From: Clostridia bacterium | Lineage (GTDB): Bacteria > Bacillota > Clostridia > Christensenellales > Borkfalkiaceae | Direction of reading: 5' to 3' | NCBI GenBank assembly: GCA_028720205.1 | Contig: JAQYLE010000017.1 | Location: forward strand, 91,982 to 155,981 | Length of the DNA: 64,000 nt | In this document: positions 34,820 through 44,187 of the stretch, in pieces | Layout of the letters: each line of letters begins with the position of its first letter | How positions within the stretch are numbered: the first letter of the stretch is position 1 | Made by a program: the position numbers and the translations under genes | The notes under the pieces: generated by a model | What the model was told of the DNA's origin: nothing | Databases searched by the model: none | The model's input: only the letters and a program-made list of their open reading frames with translations

Positions 34820-36619
34820 TCAAAACATAATCTTAAAATTGATTTCCATTTCTTTTTGTAAGTCGATTGCAATCAATTCCGTAACGTAGCTTTTTCTCGG
34901 CGCACCGCTTCCTTTCGCTAAATCCTCGTGCGAATATACGTTGATTGTAAACTTCTCTTTATCAAAAAGGATACGTGCGATTTCTCCCTCGTTTTCGATA
35001 ACGACTTCGTCGCTTTTTACGATAGGCTCTACCATAGACAAAATATGCTCGATAACCGAGCTTGGCTTTTGGTTAAAGACAAACTTATCTTTCACCGTCG
35101 TTTCGCCCGTTTTATGATTACATTTCAACGCTCGAACAAGGCTTTTAAGTTCAGGCGCGTCATACGCTCCCGAAATATCCATCGTAATGCCGTCCTCGCC
35201 GATCACAACCTCTCTCGCCGCATATTTCTTGCCCTCTTTTTGGTATTTTCCATTGATAACGGGTACGTTGTGCGATTCGGACGAGGCGCAGAAGAAGGTA
35301 TAGCGCGTGTTCGGCATAAAATAATCGGAAACGTACTGCGGCGCGCCTAAATCGGCGATCATTGTTTTTCCGTTTTTAAAAACATGGAAAGAGCCTACGT
35401 CGTTGTGGTTGTGCGCTTCATCGTTATGTCCGCCCTTCGCCGCAAGCCCCACGCCGTTTTCGCTTGTGGCGATATACCATTGTGCCACGGGAAAAATACT
35501 CGTTCGCATGGTGGGGTTTACGCCCTTATTTTCGATATCGTACGCCGTCCAAACCAGATTACGCAACGTAAGCGCGAAACGCGAAGAGGCGTGTTTCGCC
35601 TTTTCCGTATTGTTCAAAAATTCTTTCGACGGCAATTTTACGTCGTCGTACGTTTCGGAAAGGTAAGTGATCAACCCGCTTGCCAAATCCAGCCCTACGC
35701 CGCCCGGAGAATCCGCGAAAGCCACGCAGTTGCCCTTGTCGAATGCAACCCGAACGGGAAAGCTTGCCATTTTCCGTATTTTTTCATCGTTGAAAAGGTC
35801 TATTTTCCCCGCCGTTCGTTTTTTTAACAAAGCGGCGAAATATACAAACCAACCGAAGCCGAAATCCCAATACGACGTTCCCTCCGTGCACGCGCCGTCG
35901 TCGGGATAACTGCCGTAAAAGGTATGCAGACTGTCCGTCGTCATTTTAATATAATCGGTAAGTTTGTCGACGTCCTTTTCCAGATACAGCGCCGCCATCG
36001 CACTGCTGCCGTTGCATACCGCGCACCAATTGGTTGCCCACTGGTATTTCCATAAAAACTCTACTTTCAGTACTCTGTCTATTACACGACGGTATATTTC
36101 TCTTTTAGCGCGCATAACGACGATAGGGCGGAGTTTTTCGCCGACAAGAGAAAGCGTTTCCGCAAGGGCTTCCGCCGTTTCCGCCGCGAACAAATCCACG
36201 TGATAAGTTTCTTCCGTCTGCAATTCCGTTAAACATTTAAAAAACAAATGAGAAGGAAGCGACCACGTATATTCGTCGCAGATCGCCCAGATTATATCTT
36301 CCAACGCCTCTGTATCCTCTTGTTTTCCGTACAGCCAGGAAAGCATGGCAAAGGCGGTGAGTCTTTTTCTGCGAAGAAAATAATCGTTATCAAACTCCTC
36401 GCGTCTGCCCGTTAAATCGTGCAGTTTAAATTTTGAAAAGGTAAGCGTAGGAATAGGCTCGCCGCGATACTTTTCCCCGTCTTCGCGCAAGCCTTTCAGC
36501 AGTTCCTGCGTTGAGGGATTTTTTAAAGTTCTCTGCCTGTCCTCTTCCGTAAACGCGATATTCACGTTCTGCGTTTCTTTCAGTACGTCGTAAATAAATT
36601 CCCGTGAAAATTTTTCCAT
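34820..36619 (-). CDS. Heparinase II/III-like polysaccharide lyase
   Basis: 599 residues without an obvious signal peptide. The N-terminal part (about 40-330) is an alpha-toroid with WAICDEYTWSLPSH and WATNWCAVCNGSSA. The C-terminal part (about 380-590) is the Hepar_II_III beta-sandwich with GHNDEAHNHNDVGSFHVF and TMIADLGAPQYVSDYF. HNHNDVGSF carries the conserved His/Asn of the family. Such enzymes cleave uronate-containing chains by beta-elimination. Together with a GH2, a CE4-like and an esterase gene it suggests a uronic-acid-containing, acetylated substrate. Localisation in the cytoplasm is inferred from the missing signal. Confidence 0.85.
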   Translation of the reverse strand: MEKFSREFIYDVLKETQNVNIAFTEEDRQRTLKNPSTQELLKGLREDGEKYRGEPIPTLTFSKFKLHDLTGRREEFDNDYFLRRKRLTAFAMLSWLYGKQEDTEALEDIIWAICDEYTWSLPSHLFFKCLTELQTEETYHVDLFAAETAEALAETLSLVGEKLRPIVVMRAKREIYRRVIDRVLKVEFLWKYQWATNWCAVCNGSSAMAALYLEKDVDKLTDYIKMTTDSLHTFYGSYPDDGACTEGTSYWDFGFGWFVYFAALLKKRTAGKIDLFNDEKIRKMASFPVRVAFDKGNCVAFADSPGGVGLDLASGLITYLSETYDDVKLPSKEFLNNTEKAKHASSRFALTLRNLVWTAYDIENKGVNPTMRTSIFPVAQWYIATSENGVGLAAKGGHNDEAHNHNDVGSFHVFKNGKTMIADLGAPQYVSDYFMPNTRYTFFCASSESHNVPVINGKYQKEGKKYAAREVVIGEDGITMDISGAYDAPELKSLVRALKCNHKTGETTVKDKFVFNQKPSSVIEHILSMVEPIVKSDEVVIENEGEIARILFDKEKFTINVYSHEDLAKGSGAPRKSYVTELIAIDLQKEMEINFKIMF

Positions 36620-36646
36620 AATGCCCTTAATTTAAATATTTTTTAC

Positions 36647-36694
36647 AAAACGCCGTTACGGGCGGGGATATGCCGCCCGTAAACGCCGTTTTTT
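36647..36694 (-). terminator. Long hairpin between secreted protein and heparinase-like genes
   Basis: A GC-rich inverted repeat (ACGGGCGG/CCGCCCGT core, extended by AAAACGCC and its complement) spans 36647-36694. It is flanked by A and T runs on both sides. It can act as a terminator in either orientation. It probably separates or attenuates expression of the heparinase-like gene relative to the upstream genes. Confidence 0.5.
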
Positions 36695-36755
36695 CTTAAT
36701 CTCAGCCTGCCGCAAAGTTTACCCTGCAGCAAGCGCTCAATGCCTTTTTTCGCGA

Positions 36756-39215
36756 CTATACTTCCGCTTTTATCGAGCAGTTATACGTGTAACCGTTTGT
36801 GGAATAATGGAAGAACCTGAACGTGTTCACGCCCGTCGTGTAAACGGCAAGCGCGCTTGCTTTATCTGAAAAATACGAAACGATGTCCAACGCCGCTTTG
36901 TTCTGATTCAGGAACGTATAACCGTTATCGCACGCGGATATACCGTTTCCGTCGATTTGTAAAACTGCGGTATATTCTTTGCTCTCTCCCGACTTTGCCG
37001 AAATCGTGATCACACCGTTTTTACGCACGATTTTCACGCTGACGTACATAGAGGAACTGTTGAATCTGCCCACGGAATAATCCGCGCCGTCCTTTTGCAA
37101 AATAATGCCTGTTTTTGTCTCCACGCTTCCGTCGCTGATCAGAAGATACGCGCCGTTTCCGTTGTTGCAGTCCGTACCGAAAATCAAGCGTACGTATCCT
37201 TTTTGTCCGCCGCTTAAAATATCTATTCCGGCATTACCCGACGTTCCTCGGGCGTTTGCGCCGCTCAGCGTCATTTCCATCGTATAGTCGCCGTAAGGAG
37301 CAACGAAATCTTCCATTGTTTGTATTTCGCCATTCCCGCCTGTTGCAGTGTACGTCCAACTGCGCGAAACGTTTTCAACCGATCTGAGCGACGCTTTATA
37401 CGTAACGTTGTGCGCCGTTGCCGAACGGGAATCGCTGACGAACGCCATGGCGTGCTCGACCCCCGCGCCAAAGAACCCTTTCAAGCCTTCCACGATGATC
37501 TCGTTGGATCTTCCCTCGTAAGAACCGTATGCCGAATTAAATAATTTGTTATAACTGTCGCTTGCCCACAGACTGTCCGCCAGTACAATGCCCGACGCCG
37601 TCACCGTAAGAACAAGTTTACTCTGCAGCCCGGCATTTGCCTTAATCGGGTCGGCGTAAAGTTTCACCGCGTCGCCCGTCCGTTCTATCGTCCATATCGC
37701 GTTTCCGTAAACGTTTTTAATATCCCCGCCGGCATCTGCTCTTTCTGTATTCCAGTTCCCGTATTGGTTTCTGGCGCCTAAATAAGAAACGTCGTGGAAT
37801 CCATCATTGCCATTCCAGTAACCGCAGTTAATCGTGAAATCGTAACTCGTAGCCGTACCTAATTTTTCAAAGTGTACGTTGATGCGCGTACCATAAGGAA
37901 ATCCCCCCGATCCCGTCGCGCGCTGGAAAGAAAGCACCCATTCGCCGTTTGTAATCCCCACGCCCGATTCGTCCGTTTCTTTCGTAGGTTTTGTCATCTG
38001 CGTAGTAAATACGTAGTTTTCCGCCGTTACCGTCGCGGGCATAATCAATCCGTACGTACCCGTATACGCCGCCGCGTATTTCCAATCGCCGCTTGCGCTT
38101 GCTTTCGCTATATCGTACGTATTAACTGTAGAAGAAAACGCTTTTCCGTTGATCGTTCCGCTGCCCACACGATATTTCGCCGCAGTCATTTCACCGTCTT
38201 TGCTTACGGATAAATCGTCGATAAACGCCGCGTTTTCACCCTGAGAGATAATCGCTTTCGCCGCATTTTTTGCCGTAGCGCTTTCCGCTATCACGCTATA
38301 CCTGCCGTCCGTTGCCGTAAAGGCGTATTTCGCCACGAAGTTACCGTCGGCGCCGTACAGTTCCGCCAACGCTTCACCGTCTGCCGCGCCCGTCAGCGTT
38401 CCTTCGATTTTCGCACCCGATTTCACCGTAATACTCGCACTCTTCGTGCCTATCTGCGCCGTTATTATCGCCGTGCCTTCGCCCTTTACGCTTACCGTTC
38501 CGTTTTCGTCCACCGTAGCTACGTCCGTCGCGTCGCTCTGCCAAATCGCCGCCATGCCTTCCGCTCCGTTAGTTGCGGAATACAATGCGGTAAGATCCGC
38601 GCTCTCGCCCGTAACGATAACCGTTTCCGTTTTTTCAAAAGCGAAGGCGTCGTCGCCCAGAACGCTATCGCAGATTGTTTTTAGAAACCCACGGGAAATT
38701 TCGTCGGTAATTTCTCCCTCTTCCGAAGTGTCGGCAAGAGCCTTGCTCGCCACGTAGGCAAGCGTTCTTTCTACGGCGGCGGAATATGTATATACGCCGT
38801 TCTTCACCGCATACGAACGCGCCACAAGCGTTTCGTTATACTTTAATTCGGGAAAGTTCGTCACGCCGTTTTCGCCGTTCGCGCCGCCGAGCACCACGGT
38901 ATAACTCGATTCGTCCGACTGCCATTTCGTCGCTTCTACGTTCAGCGCGCTTGCCGTCTCCGCGGTGAGTTCTGCCTCGCCGAGCAGATTTTTGGGAATA
39001 ATTATCGTGCCGTACGTATATCCCTCCTGTTTTTCAACGATTGTTTCAAAACGGATACCCGTGGGACTGCTCATACGCACCGACGCGCCCGTCAGCGTTA
39101 TCGCCGACGTCGTTTCTTCCGCTTTCGCGTAAGCCGTAGCCCCCGCGCCGCCGAGAAGCGCGCCTCCCGCGCACAAAGCCATACAAGCTATACTCGCTTT
39201 TTTCCATTTTCTCAT
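36756..39215 (-). CDS. Secreted modular Ig-like/ConA-like protein
   Basis: 819 residues from ATG 39215, which has GGAGG nine bases upstream; a longer frame to 39272 lacks one. There is a signal peptide (about 1-32, ending ATAYAKAEE), an N-terminal beta domain and a Big2-like Ig unit (AIWQSDATDVATVDENGTVSV). A carboxypeptidase-regulatory-like unit follows (GTLTGAADGEALAELYGADG), then two concanavalin-like modules. The last ~170 residues are almost identical to the end of the 1553-residue lipoprotein. No anchor or catalytic motif is visible, so a secreted glycan-binding role is inferred. It follows the 49-residue peptide by one base. Confidence 0.75.
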   Translation of the reverse strand: MRKWKKASIACMALCAGGALLGGAGATAYAKAEETTSAITLTGASVRMSSPTGIRFETIVEKQEGYTYGTIIIPKNLLGEAELTAETASALNVEATKWQSDESSYTVVLGGANGENGVTNFPELKYNETLVARSYAVKNGVYTYSAAVERTLAYVASKALADTSEEGEITDEISRGFLKTICDSVLGDDAFAFEKTETVIVTGESADLTALYSATNGAEGMAAIWQSDATDVATVDENGTVSVKGEGTAIITAQIGTKSASITVKSGAKIEGTLTGAADGEALAELYGADGNFVAKYAFTATDGRYSVIAESATAKNAAKAIISQGENAAFIDDLSVSKDGEMTAAKYRVGSGTINGKAFSSTVNTYDIAKASASGDWKYAAAYTGTYGLIMPATVTAENYVFTTQMTKPTKETDESGVGITNGEWVLSFQRATGSGGFPYGTRINVHFEKLGTATSYDFTINCGYWNGNDGFHDVSYLGARNQYGNWNTERADAGGDIKNVYGNAIWTIERTGDAVKLYADPIKANAGLQSKLVLTVTASGIVLADSLWASDSYNKLFNSAYGSYEGRSNEIIVEGLKGFFGAGVEHAMAFVSDSRSATAHNVTYKASLRSVENVSRSWTYTATGGNGEIQTMEDFVAPYGDYTMEMTLSGANARGTSGNAGIDILSGGQKGYVRLIFGTDCNNGNGAYLLISDGSVETKTGIILQKDGADYSVGRFNSSSMYVSVKIVRKNGVITISAKSGESKEYTAVLQIDGNGISACDNGYTFLNQNKAALDIVSYFSDKASALAVYTTGVNTFRFFHYSTNGYTYNCSIKAEV
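36774..37290 (-). repeat. Near-identical C-terminal module, copy 1
   Basis: DNA encoding the last ~170 residues of the secreted modular protein matches 39528-40045 closely; long stretches, for example 36780-36838 versus 39534-39592, differ by nothing or a single base. Similarity falls off abruptly upstream. This indicates recent duplication or gene conversion of one module. Confidence 0.75.
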
Positions 39216-39216
39216 C

Positions 39217-39366
39217 TTACAACACCTCCGTCCCTTTCCATTCGTCCCCCCATACGCCGAGGGCGCCTGCAACGTTGTCTTTCACCGTAACGGAAGACGA
39301 GGTGACAACGTCGTTGTCTTCAAAACCGATAATTCTGAAAACGGGTTGCCTGTAATTTTTCATCAT
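39217..39366 (-). CDS. 49-residue peptide gene, tightly coupled to the secreted protein gene
   Basis: ATG ATG at 39366/39363 with a very strong GGAGGAGG just upstream; 49 codons to TAA at 39217. The next gene's ATG follows after one base. The peptide begins MMKNYRQPVFRIIGFEDNDV, continues VTSSSVTVKDNVAGALGVWG and ends DEWKGTEVL. It has no hydrophobic signal and is acidic at the C-terminus with two Trp. The perfect ribosome site and coupling argue for a real gene. I recall no named family; short proteins of this form (basic start, FED.DVVTSS middle) may exist beside clostridial surface genes, but I cannot check. Function unknown. Confidence 0.65.
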   Translation of the reverse strand: MMKNYRQPVFRIIGFEDNDVVTSSSVTVKDNVAGALGVWGDEWKGTEVL

Positions 39367-39393
39367 GCCTCCTCCTTTTTTTGTTTTTTTTAT

Positions 39394-39426
39394 GGGAAAT
39401 TCTTTTTATAGAGGCAGGAATTTCCC
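39394..39426 (-). promoter_or_regulatory. Hairpin in the leader of the peptide gene
   Basis: GGGAAATTC and GAATTTCCC form a perfect 9-bp stem with a 15-nt loop, 28 bases before the peptide start. The 141-bp gap before the peptide gene is the longest non-coding stretch in this part of the operon. It could be an attenuator or RNA-stability element. No T run follows on the minus strand. Confidence 0.45.
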
Positions 39427-39507
39427 TTTTTCCCCTTCCTTGGAGGAAATTAACACATTCAAACGCATTTTTCTTCGCGCGTTTCGTTCTGCGCCTCGGC
39501 GGCGTTT

Positions 39508-42500
39508 TTACGGCGTAACAGTAACAGAGCAGTTATACGTGTAACCGTTTGTGGAATAATGGAAGAACCTGAACGTGTTCACGCCCGTCGTATAAGCGGC
39601 AAGCGCGCTTGCTTTATCTGATAAAAACGTTGAAAGATCAAGCGCTTTTTTGGAATGATTGAGATATGTGTAGCCGTTATCGCACGCGGATATACCGTTT
39701 CCGTCGATTTGTAAAACTGCGGTATATTCTTTGCTCTCTCCCGACTTTGCCGAAATCGTGATCACACCGTTTTTACGCACGATTTTCACGCTGACGTACA
39801 TAGAGGCGCTGTTGAATCTTCCCACGGAATAATCCGCGCCGTCTTTTTGCAGAATTATTCCCGTCCTGCTTTCCGTAGTTCCGTCGCTGACAAGAAGAAA
39901 CGCGCCGTTTCCGTTGTTGCAGTCCGTGCCGAAAATCAGGCGCACGTATCCTTTTTGTCCGCCGCTTAAAATATCTATTCCGGCATTACCCAACGTTCCT
40001 CGGGCGTTTGCGCCGCTCAGCGTCATTTCTATCTCGTAATCGCCGTCGGGTGAAAAATTCGTGAGCTTCTGCGTAGCGTACTGCCCCGCGCCCGCGTTAT
40101 ACGTCCAACTTCCGCTCGCCGAAGCCTTTTTTTCCGCATACGTCGTGCCCGTCATGCTGTACGCCGGCACAAGCGTCCCGTCCGTTACTCCCGCGTCGAG
40201 AAACGCCGCTTTCCCGTTCTCGGTGACGACGATATTATATTCGCTTTCCGTTTCTACGCTAACGATATAATTGCCGTCGTCGTCGAACACTTTTTCGTAT
40301 TCCTTCACCAACGCGCCGCTCGTCGCGTCGTGTAACGAAAGTTTCGCCGCGCTCGTCGCTCCTTCCACCCTGCCCGATATGTTGAATACGATCGGATCTT
40401 CGATATAGGGCATTTTTGAAATTTCAAAAGGCGTGTTGGCAATCGCGCTGATAACGAACAGCCCGTTTTCCGCCCCGAAGAACCCGGAAAGAACCGATTT
40501 CAAAATATCTTCGTCAGCTACGGAGTTTTGCAATGTTGCGTTTATCGCCGCCTTTTGCGCGTTACCTACGCTTATCGTTTTGTTGCCGTTTCCCGCAACG
40601 TACGAAGTTCTTCCGTCCGCCGCCTCTATTCCGTTTGCCGTCACCTTGAAAATTTCAAACATATTGTCGGTTGCCAAGCCTACCGATATGTAAATCGCGT
40701 CGCTTCGTTTTTCAAAACCGTACGCGTAATTGCTACCGCTTCTGTCGGATATAAAACCGAGATCGGCAACCGCCCCCGCGGTAACGTAGGACGTTCCGTT
40801 TGCCATATCGTTAAACTTGGCGTCATATATACGAGTATTTCCGTTCCATACCTCTAATTCAAGAATTCTGGGACCGTAACGAAGCAGACGAATAAAACTG
40901 TTACCGTTTGAAATTCCCGCCACTGCGCCGTTCGTATTTTTCGCGCCTTCCGTTCTTGTATCCACCGCCACTCTGTATGCGTACTCGCCGTCCGTCACCG
41001 AATTGCTCAACGTTATTTGCTTACCCGTTGCATACGGCACAACCTTTCCCTGCGCCGCCGCTTTTACCGCGTAATAATCCATTTCCGCCGCGGCGTAAGA
41101 TACGCCGTTGATCGTTCCGCCGACGAATACGAACGCTTCTGCAAGCGCGCCGTTGATCGTTCCCGCATCGATGAAAGCAAGACGGGTTCCCTGCGATACG
41201 ATGATATTGTAATCTCCTTCCAGAATGCGGAGAGCGTATTCGCCTTCATCGTTTACCGCGTCGGTATATTCTTCGATAAACGTGCCGTCCGTATCGTACA
41301 GAGCAAGTTTTGCCGCACCCGTCGCGCCGCTTACCTTTCCCTCCATAATCTGTATGCCTATATACCTCGTAATCGTAGCCGTAACGTCTTCTTTTATTGT
41401 GTATTCAAATATCGTCCTGCCGTCTTCGATAACGCCCGCAATCATTTCCGTACCGCTTGCGCCCTGAACGGTAAGCTCTTTTGCATACTGATTGCCGCTA
41501 CACGTTACAGCCACCGTCACAACGCTTCCGATAATATATTTACCGTTACTTTCTAACCCTTCTACCGTTGCCGTATACGTTTGGTTTTCCTTTTCAAAAG
41601 CAAAGACTTTAACGAATTTTGCCGCTTCGTCGGCGCCTTTCTTCGTCTGCACGTCGTACTCCGCTTTCACGTTATCGTAATTTATCATTCCCACGACGTT
41701 TTCTTTGCCGTTTCTGAAAAACCTTGCTATCAAATTGTTAATCGGTTGCAAATTACTTTGCTGTGTAGTTTTGATCCGGTGCGTTCCTACAAGATGAAGA
41801 CCTGCTTCGTCCATATAAAAACCTACGTTGCCGTCCGCGTCGAAGACGTAAATCGCGTCGGCGGTTCTGACGAGTTTAATTTTTATTATACCACCGTTTC
41901 CGTTAATATCGGTGTCAAAGCCGCTCACGGATACCTCGTAATCGCCGACTTGCAGACATAATCTGTTCTTTTCCCAGGAATATCCCGTTTGTTTCAGAAT
42001 AATCTGCCCCGTCGCTCCCGAAGCAATCGCTATGCCGGAAACTCCGTTATGCGAATCGTCCAGCTTGCCGCCCTCTTTTACGGGGCTCACTTTAATCGTT
42101 GCCTCCACCGCGTAATCGTAGCCGCTTTCCTCGTTCGTTGCAGAGTCGATAAAATACTGCTTAACGTTGCCGGACGGCATATAGTAACCGCCGGTTTCGA
42201 TGTTGTACGAAGGCGTTCCCTGTACCGAGGTGATATAGCCGTTCACCTTCACCGCTCCGTAATTTACTTTTGAAGCATAAAAAACAAATCGGTTTTCTTT
42301 TGCCGCGTCGGAAGAAATTTCAAACTGCCCCACGGCGGGGTTGTATCCGTTCGATTCAAAGGAAATCCGATATATTCCTCCGAAAGAATTTTCTCCAAGG
42401 AGCGCGCCCTCTTTCAACAGAGAAAGCGTAACGAAACCTTTGTCGTTGGCGGTGCCCGAGCAATAGAATAACGCGCTGTCGCTTGTCAGGCGGAATTTCG

Positions 42501-44169
42501 CCGATCCTAATGCCGTACCGTCCTTTCCGAACAGCCCTATTACCGTTTTAACGGCTTGCGCCTCGTTGATATATTCGAATTTATAAGAAATTTCAACGTC
42601 TGATTCGGGAACGAAAACGTACGTACCCGTGGAAACGTCTAACCGCTTTTCAACGTCCTCTATTTTCGATTCGCCATTAACGGTAAATTGAGAAAGATAG
42701 CATTCCAAGGCGGGTTGCACCGTTAAAGTGAGTGAGTCGCCTTTTTTCACGGCGAGAACGTCGCTGTTCACCGCGCCTTTCGCGCCCGCTTTCTGCGTTT
42801 TTACAAAATATACGTAATCGGATAAATATTCTTTCAATGCAGCGGTATCGTCGCTATAATCCACAAATCGGAAATTCGTAAATTCCGCCTTTCCGTTGGC
42901 AAACAAGCCTACGGATTTTGCTCCGCTGAAATTACTGCGCGTTTCCGTTTTGAAAAACAGATCGTTATAAAAATAATAAAGTTCCGTGCCGTATTTTACA
43001 ATACGTAAATCCACATAGTCTTTCCGGTAATCGTTTTCCGCTACCGTTTTAATGGTGAAATCCTGCGGTTCGCCCATCCATTGCGCGTCTGAAATCGATT
43101 TGGAATTTTGCAGCATCAGTTTATTATTATAAAGCTGATCTCCGCGCACGCCCGTTACCAGATAAGAACCGATCCACAAGCCGCATACGGGTACCGAATT
43201 TTCCGAAAGCGGTAGAACGCGCACCCTCGTTTCTAATATAAAATCGGACGAAGCGCTCTTTGCGTTACCCTGCGAATCACGACGGAAAAAGATGGTTTGC
43301 GCGCGGTCTACCGTTGTGGTTAATTTTACCGCCTTACCTTCTTCGTCCTTTTCTATCTCCCATTTATCCGTTGCAGGCGAGCCGTTAATCGCTGAGCCGA
43401 ACTCCTCGCAATCGTATGCGCCCGTCAAACCGTTTTCGTTGTAATAGGGATAACTGGTAAACGTATATAACTGCAACGGCGAAGATTTCACCGTAAAATT
43501 GTTACCGCTCGTTCCCTCGAACACGCGCAAATATTTTACGTCCATCTGCAAACTTTCGGGATAGCCGTATTCGTTCACTTCTTCATCGGTATATCCCATT
43601 TCCGTCCACGGCACGAATATCTCGCCGGAAAGCGAAACGGTAGCCCCGGAATTGACTTCCCCGTCAAGATACGCTCCTGCGGCAATCTGCCGTTCTCTGT
43701 GCGAACAGACGGAGAAACAGTCCATATAAAACATCAGATCTTTCGTTTTGTCGTTCGTCGGAGATTGCCCGGCTTTGATTACCTGAATCTTAAAAAACGA
43801 ATTCGTTTTTTCGTTTCCCGTTTCTTTAAAACTATTTCTGCCGATCCAGGTGATATTCGTATCGAAAGCCTCCACGCCTATATACAGCCCTTCGCTGGTG
43901 AAGGCAGTGGTGGCACGCATAGACGTATTTTGCGAACAAGACGTAAGCCATTGTTTGTTTTGCCAAAGTCCTTCGTTGAATTTGCCGTCCATTTTCATAT
44001 AAACGTCGGGGGCGGCGGAAAACGGCTCGTCGAAATTATAGGCGTACAATTCTTCCTGAGGCAGTGCGTCGTAATTCACGTTTTTTCCGCAGGCGGAAAA
44101 AACAGTTGCCGCCGCCGCAACAAAGAGAGAAAACAAACAGCACAAAATACATATTTTTTTCGTTTTCAT
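39508..44169 (-). CDS. Giant modular carbohydrate-binding lipoprotein
   Basis: 1553 residues. The signal sequence ends VFSACGKN, a lipobox. Residues about 45-235 resemble a CBM9/DOMON-like sugar-binding domain (MDGKFNEGLWQNKQWL, GLYIGVEAFDTNI). A ConA-like module and Ig-like linkers follow. Then at least two repeats occur of a regulatory-like unit plus ConA-like module (GKVSGATGAAKLALYD near 955; GRVEGATSAAKLSLHD near 1290). The final module is nearly identical to that of the protein at 36756. No catalytic residues are recognised. It is probably a surface glycan receptor or scaffold serving the ABC importer. It follows the GH43-like gene by 18 bp. Confidence 0.75.
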   Translation of the reverse strand: MKTKKICILCCLFSLFVAAAATVFSACGKNVNYDALPQEELYAYNFDEPFSAAPDVYMKMDGKFNEGLWQNKQWLTSCSQNTSMRATTAFTSEGLYIGVEAFDTNITWIGRNSFKETGNEKTNSFFKIQVIKAGQSPTNDKTKDLMFYMDCFSVCSHRERQIAAGAYLDGEVNSGATVSLSGEIFVPWTEMGYTDEEVNEYGYPESLQMDVKYLRVFEGTSGNNFTVKSSPLQLYTFTSYPYYNENGLTGAYDCEEFGSAINGSPATDKWEIEKDEEGKAVKLTTTVDRAQTIFFRRDSQGNAKSASSDFILETRVRVLPLSENSVPVCGLWIGSYLVTGVRGDQLYNNKLMLQNSKSISDAQWMGEPQDFTIKTVAENDYRKDYVDLRIVKYGTELYYFYNDLFFKTETRSNFSGAKSVGLFANGKAEFTNFRFVDYSDDTAALKEYLSDYVYFVKTQKAGAKGAVNSDVLAVKKGDSLTLTVQPALECYLSQFTVNGESKIEDVEKRLDVSTGTYVFVPESDVEISYKFEYINEAQAVKTVIGLFGKDGTALGSAKFRLTSDSALFYCSGTANDKGFVTLSLLKEGALLGENSFGGIYRISFESNGYNPAVGQFEISSDAAKENRFVFYASKVNYGAVKVNGYITSVQGTPSYNIETGGYYMPSGNVKQYFIDSATNEESGYDYAVEATIKVSPVKEGGKLDDSHNGVSGIAIASGATGQIILKQTGYSWEKNRLCLQVGDYEVSVSGFDTDINGNGGIIKIKLVRTADAIYVFDADGNVGFYMDEAGLHLVGTHRIKTTQQSNLQPINNLIARFFRNGKENVVGMINYDNVKAEYDVQTKKGADEAAKFVKVFAFEKENQTYTATVEGLESNGKYIIGSVVTVAVTCSGNQYAKELTVQGASGTEMIAGVIEDGRTIFEYTIKEDVTATITRYIGIQIMEGKVSGATGAAKLALYDTDGTFIEEYTDAVNDEGEYALRILEGDYNIIVSQGTRLAFIDAGTINGALAEAFVFVGGTINGVSYAAAEMDYYAVKAAAQGKVVPYATGKQITLSNSVTDGEYAYRVAVDTRTEGAKNTNGAVAGISNGNSFIRLLRYGPRILELEVWNGNTRIYDAKFNDMANGTSYVTAGAVADLGFISDRSGSNYAYGFEKRSDAIYISVGLATDNMFEIFKVTANGIEAADGRTSYVAGNGNKTISVGNAQKAAINATLQNSVADEDILKSVLSGFFGAENGLFVISAIANTPFEISKMPYIEDPIVFNISGRVEGATSAAKLSLHDATSGALVKEYEKVFDDDGNYIVSVETESEYNIVVTENGKAAFLDAGVTDGTLVPAYSMTGTTYAEKKASASGSWTYNAGAGQYATQKLTNFSPDGDYEIEMTLSGANARGTLGNAGIDILSGGQKGYVRLIFGTDCNNGNGAFLLVSDGTTESRTGIILQKDGADYSVGRFNSASMYVSVKIVRKNGVITISAKSGESKEYTAVLQIDGNGISACDNGYTYLNHSKKALDLSTFLSDKASALAAYTTGVNTFRFFHYSTNGYTYNCSVTVTP
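39528..40045 (-). repeat. Near-identical C-terminal module, copy 2
   Basis: Second copy of the module at 36774-37290. The proteins share TLSGANARGT, GNAGIDILSGGQKGYVRL, and RKNGVITISAKSGESKEYTA without change. Differences cluster in short stretches such as the region encoding TYLNHSKKALDLSTFLSDK. Confidence 0.75.
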
Positions 44170-44187
44170 TGCATTTTCCTCCCTTTT

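Noticed and set aside
39216..39272. A longer N-terminus for the secreted modular protein (start at 39272)
   Set aside because: The extra residues are not hydrophobic, have no ribosome site and overlap the 49-residue peptide. ATG 39215 has GGAGG and begins a normal signal peptide.
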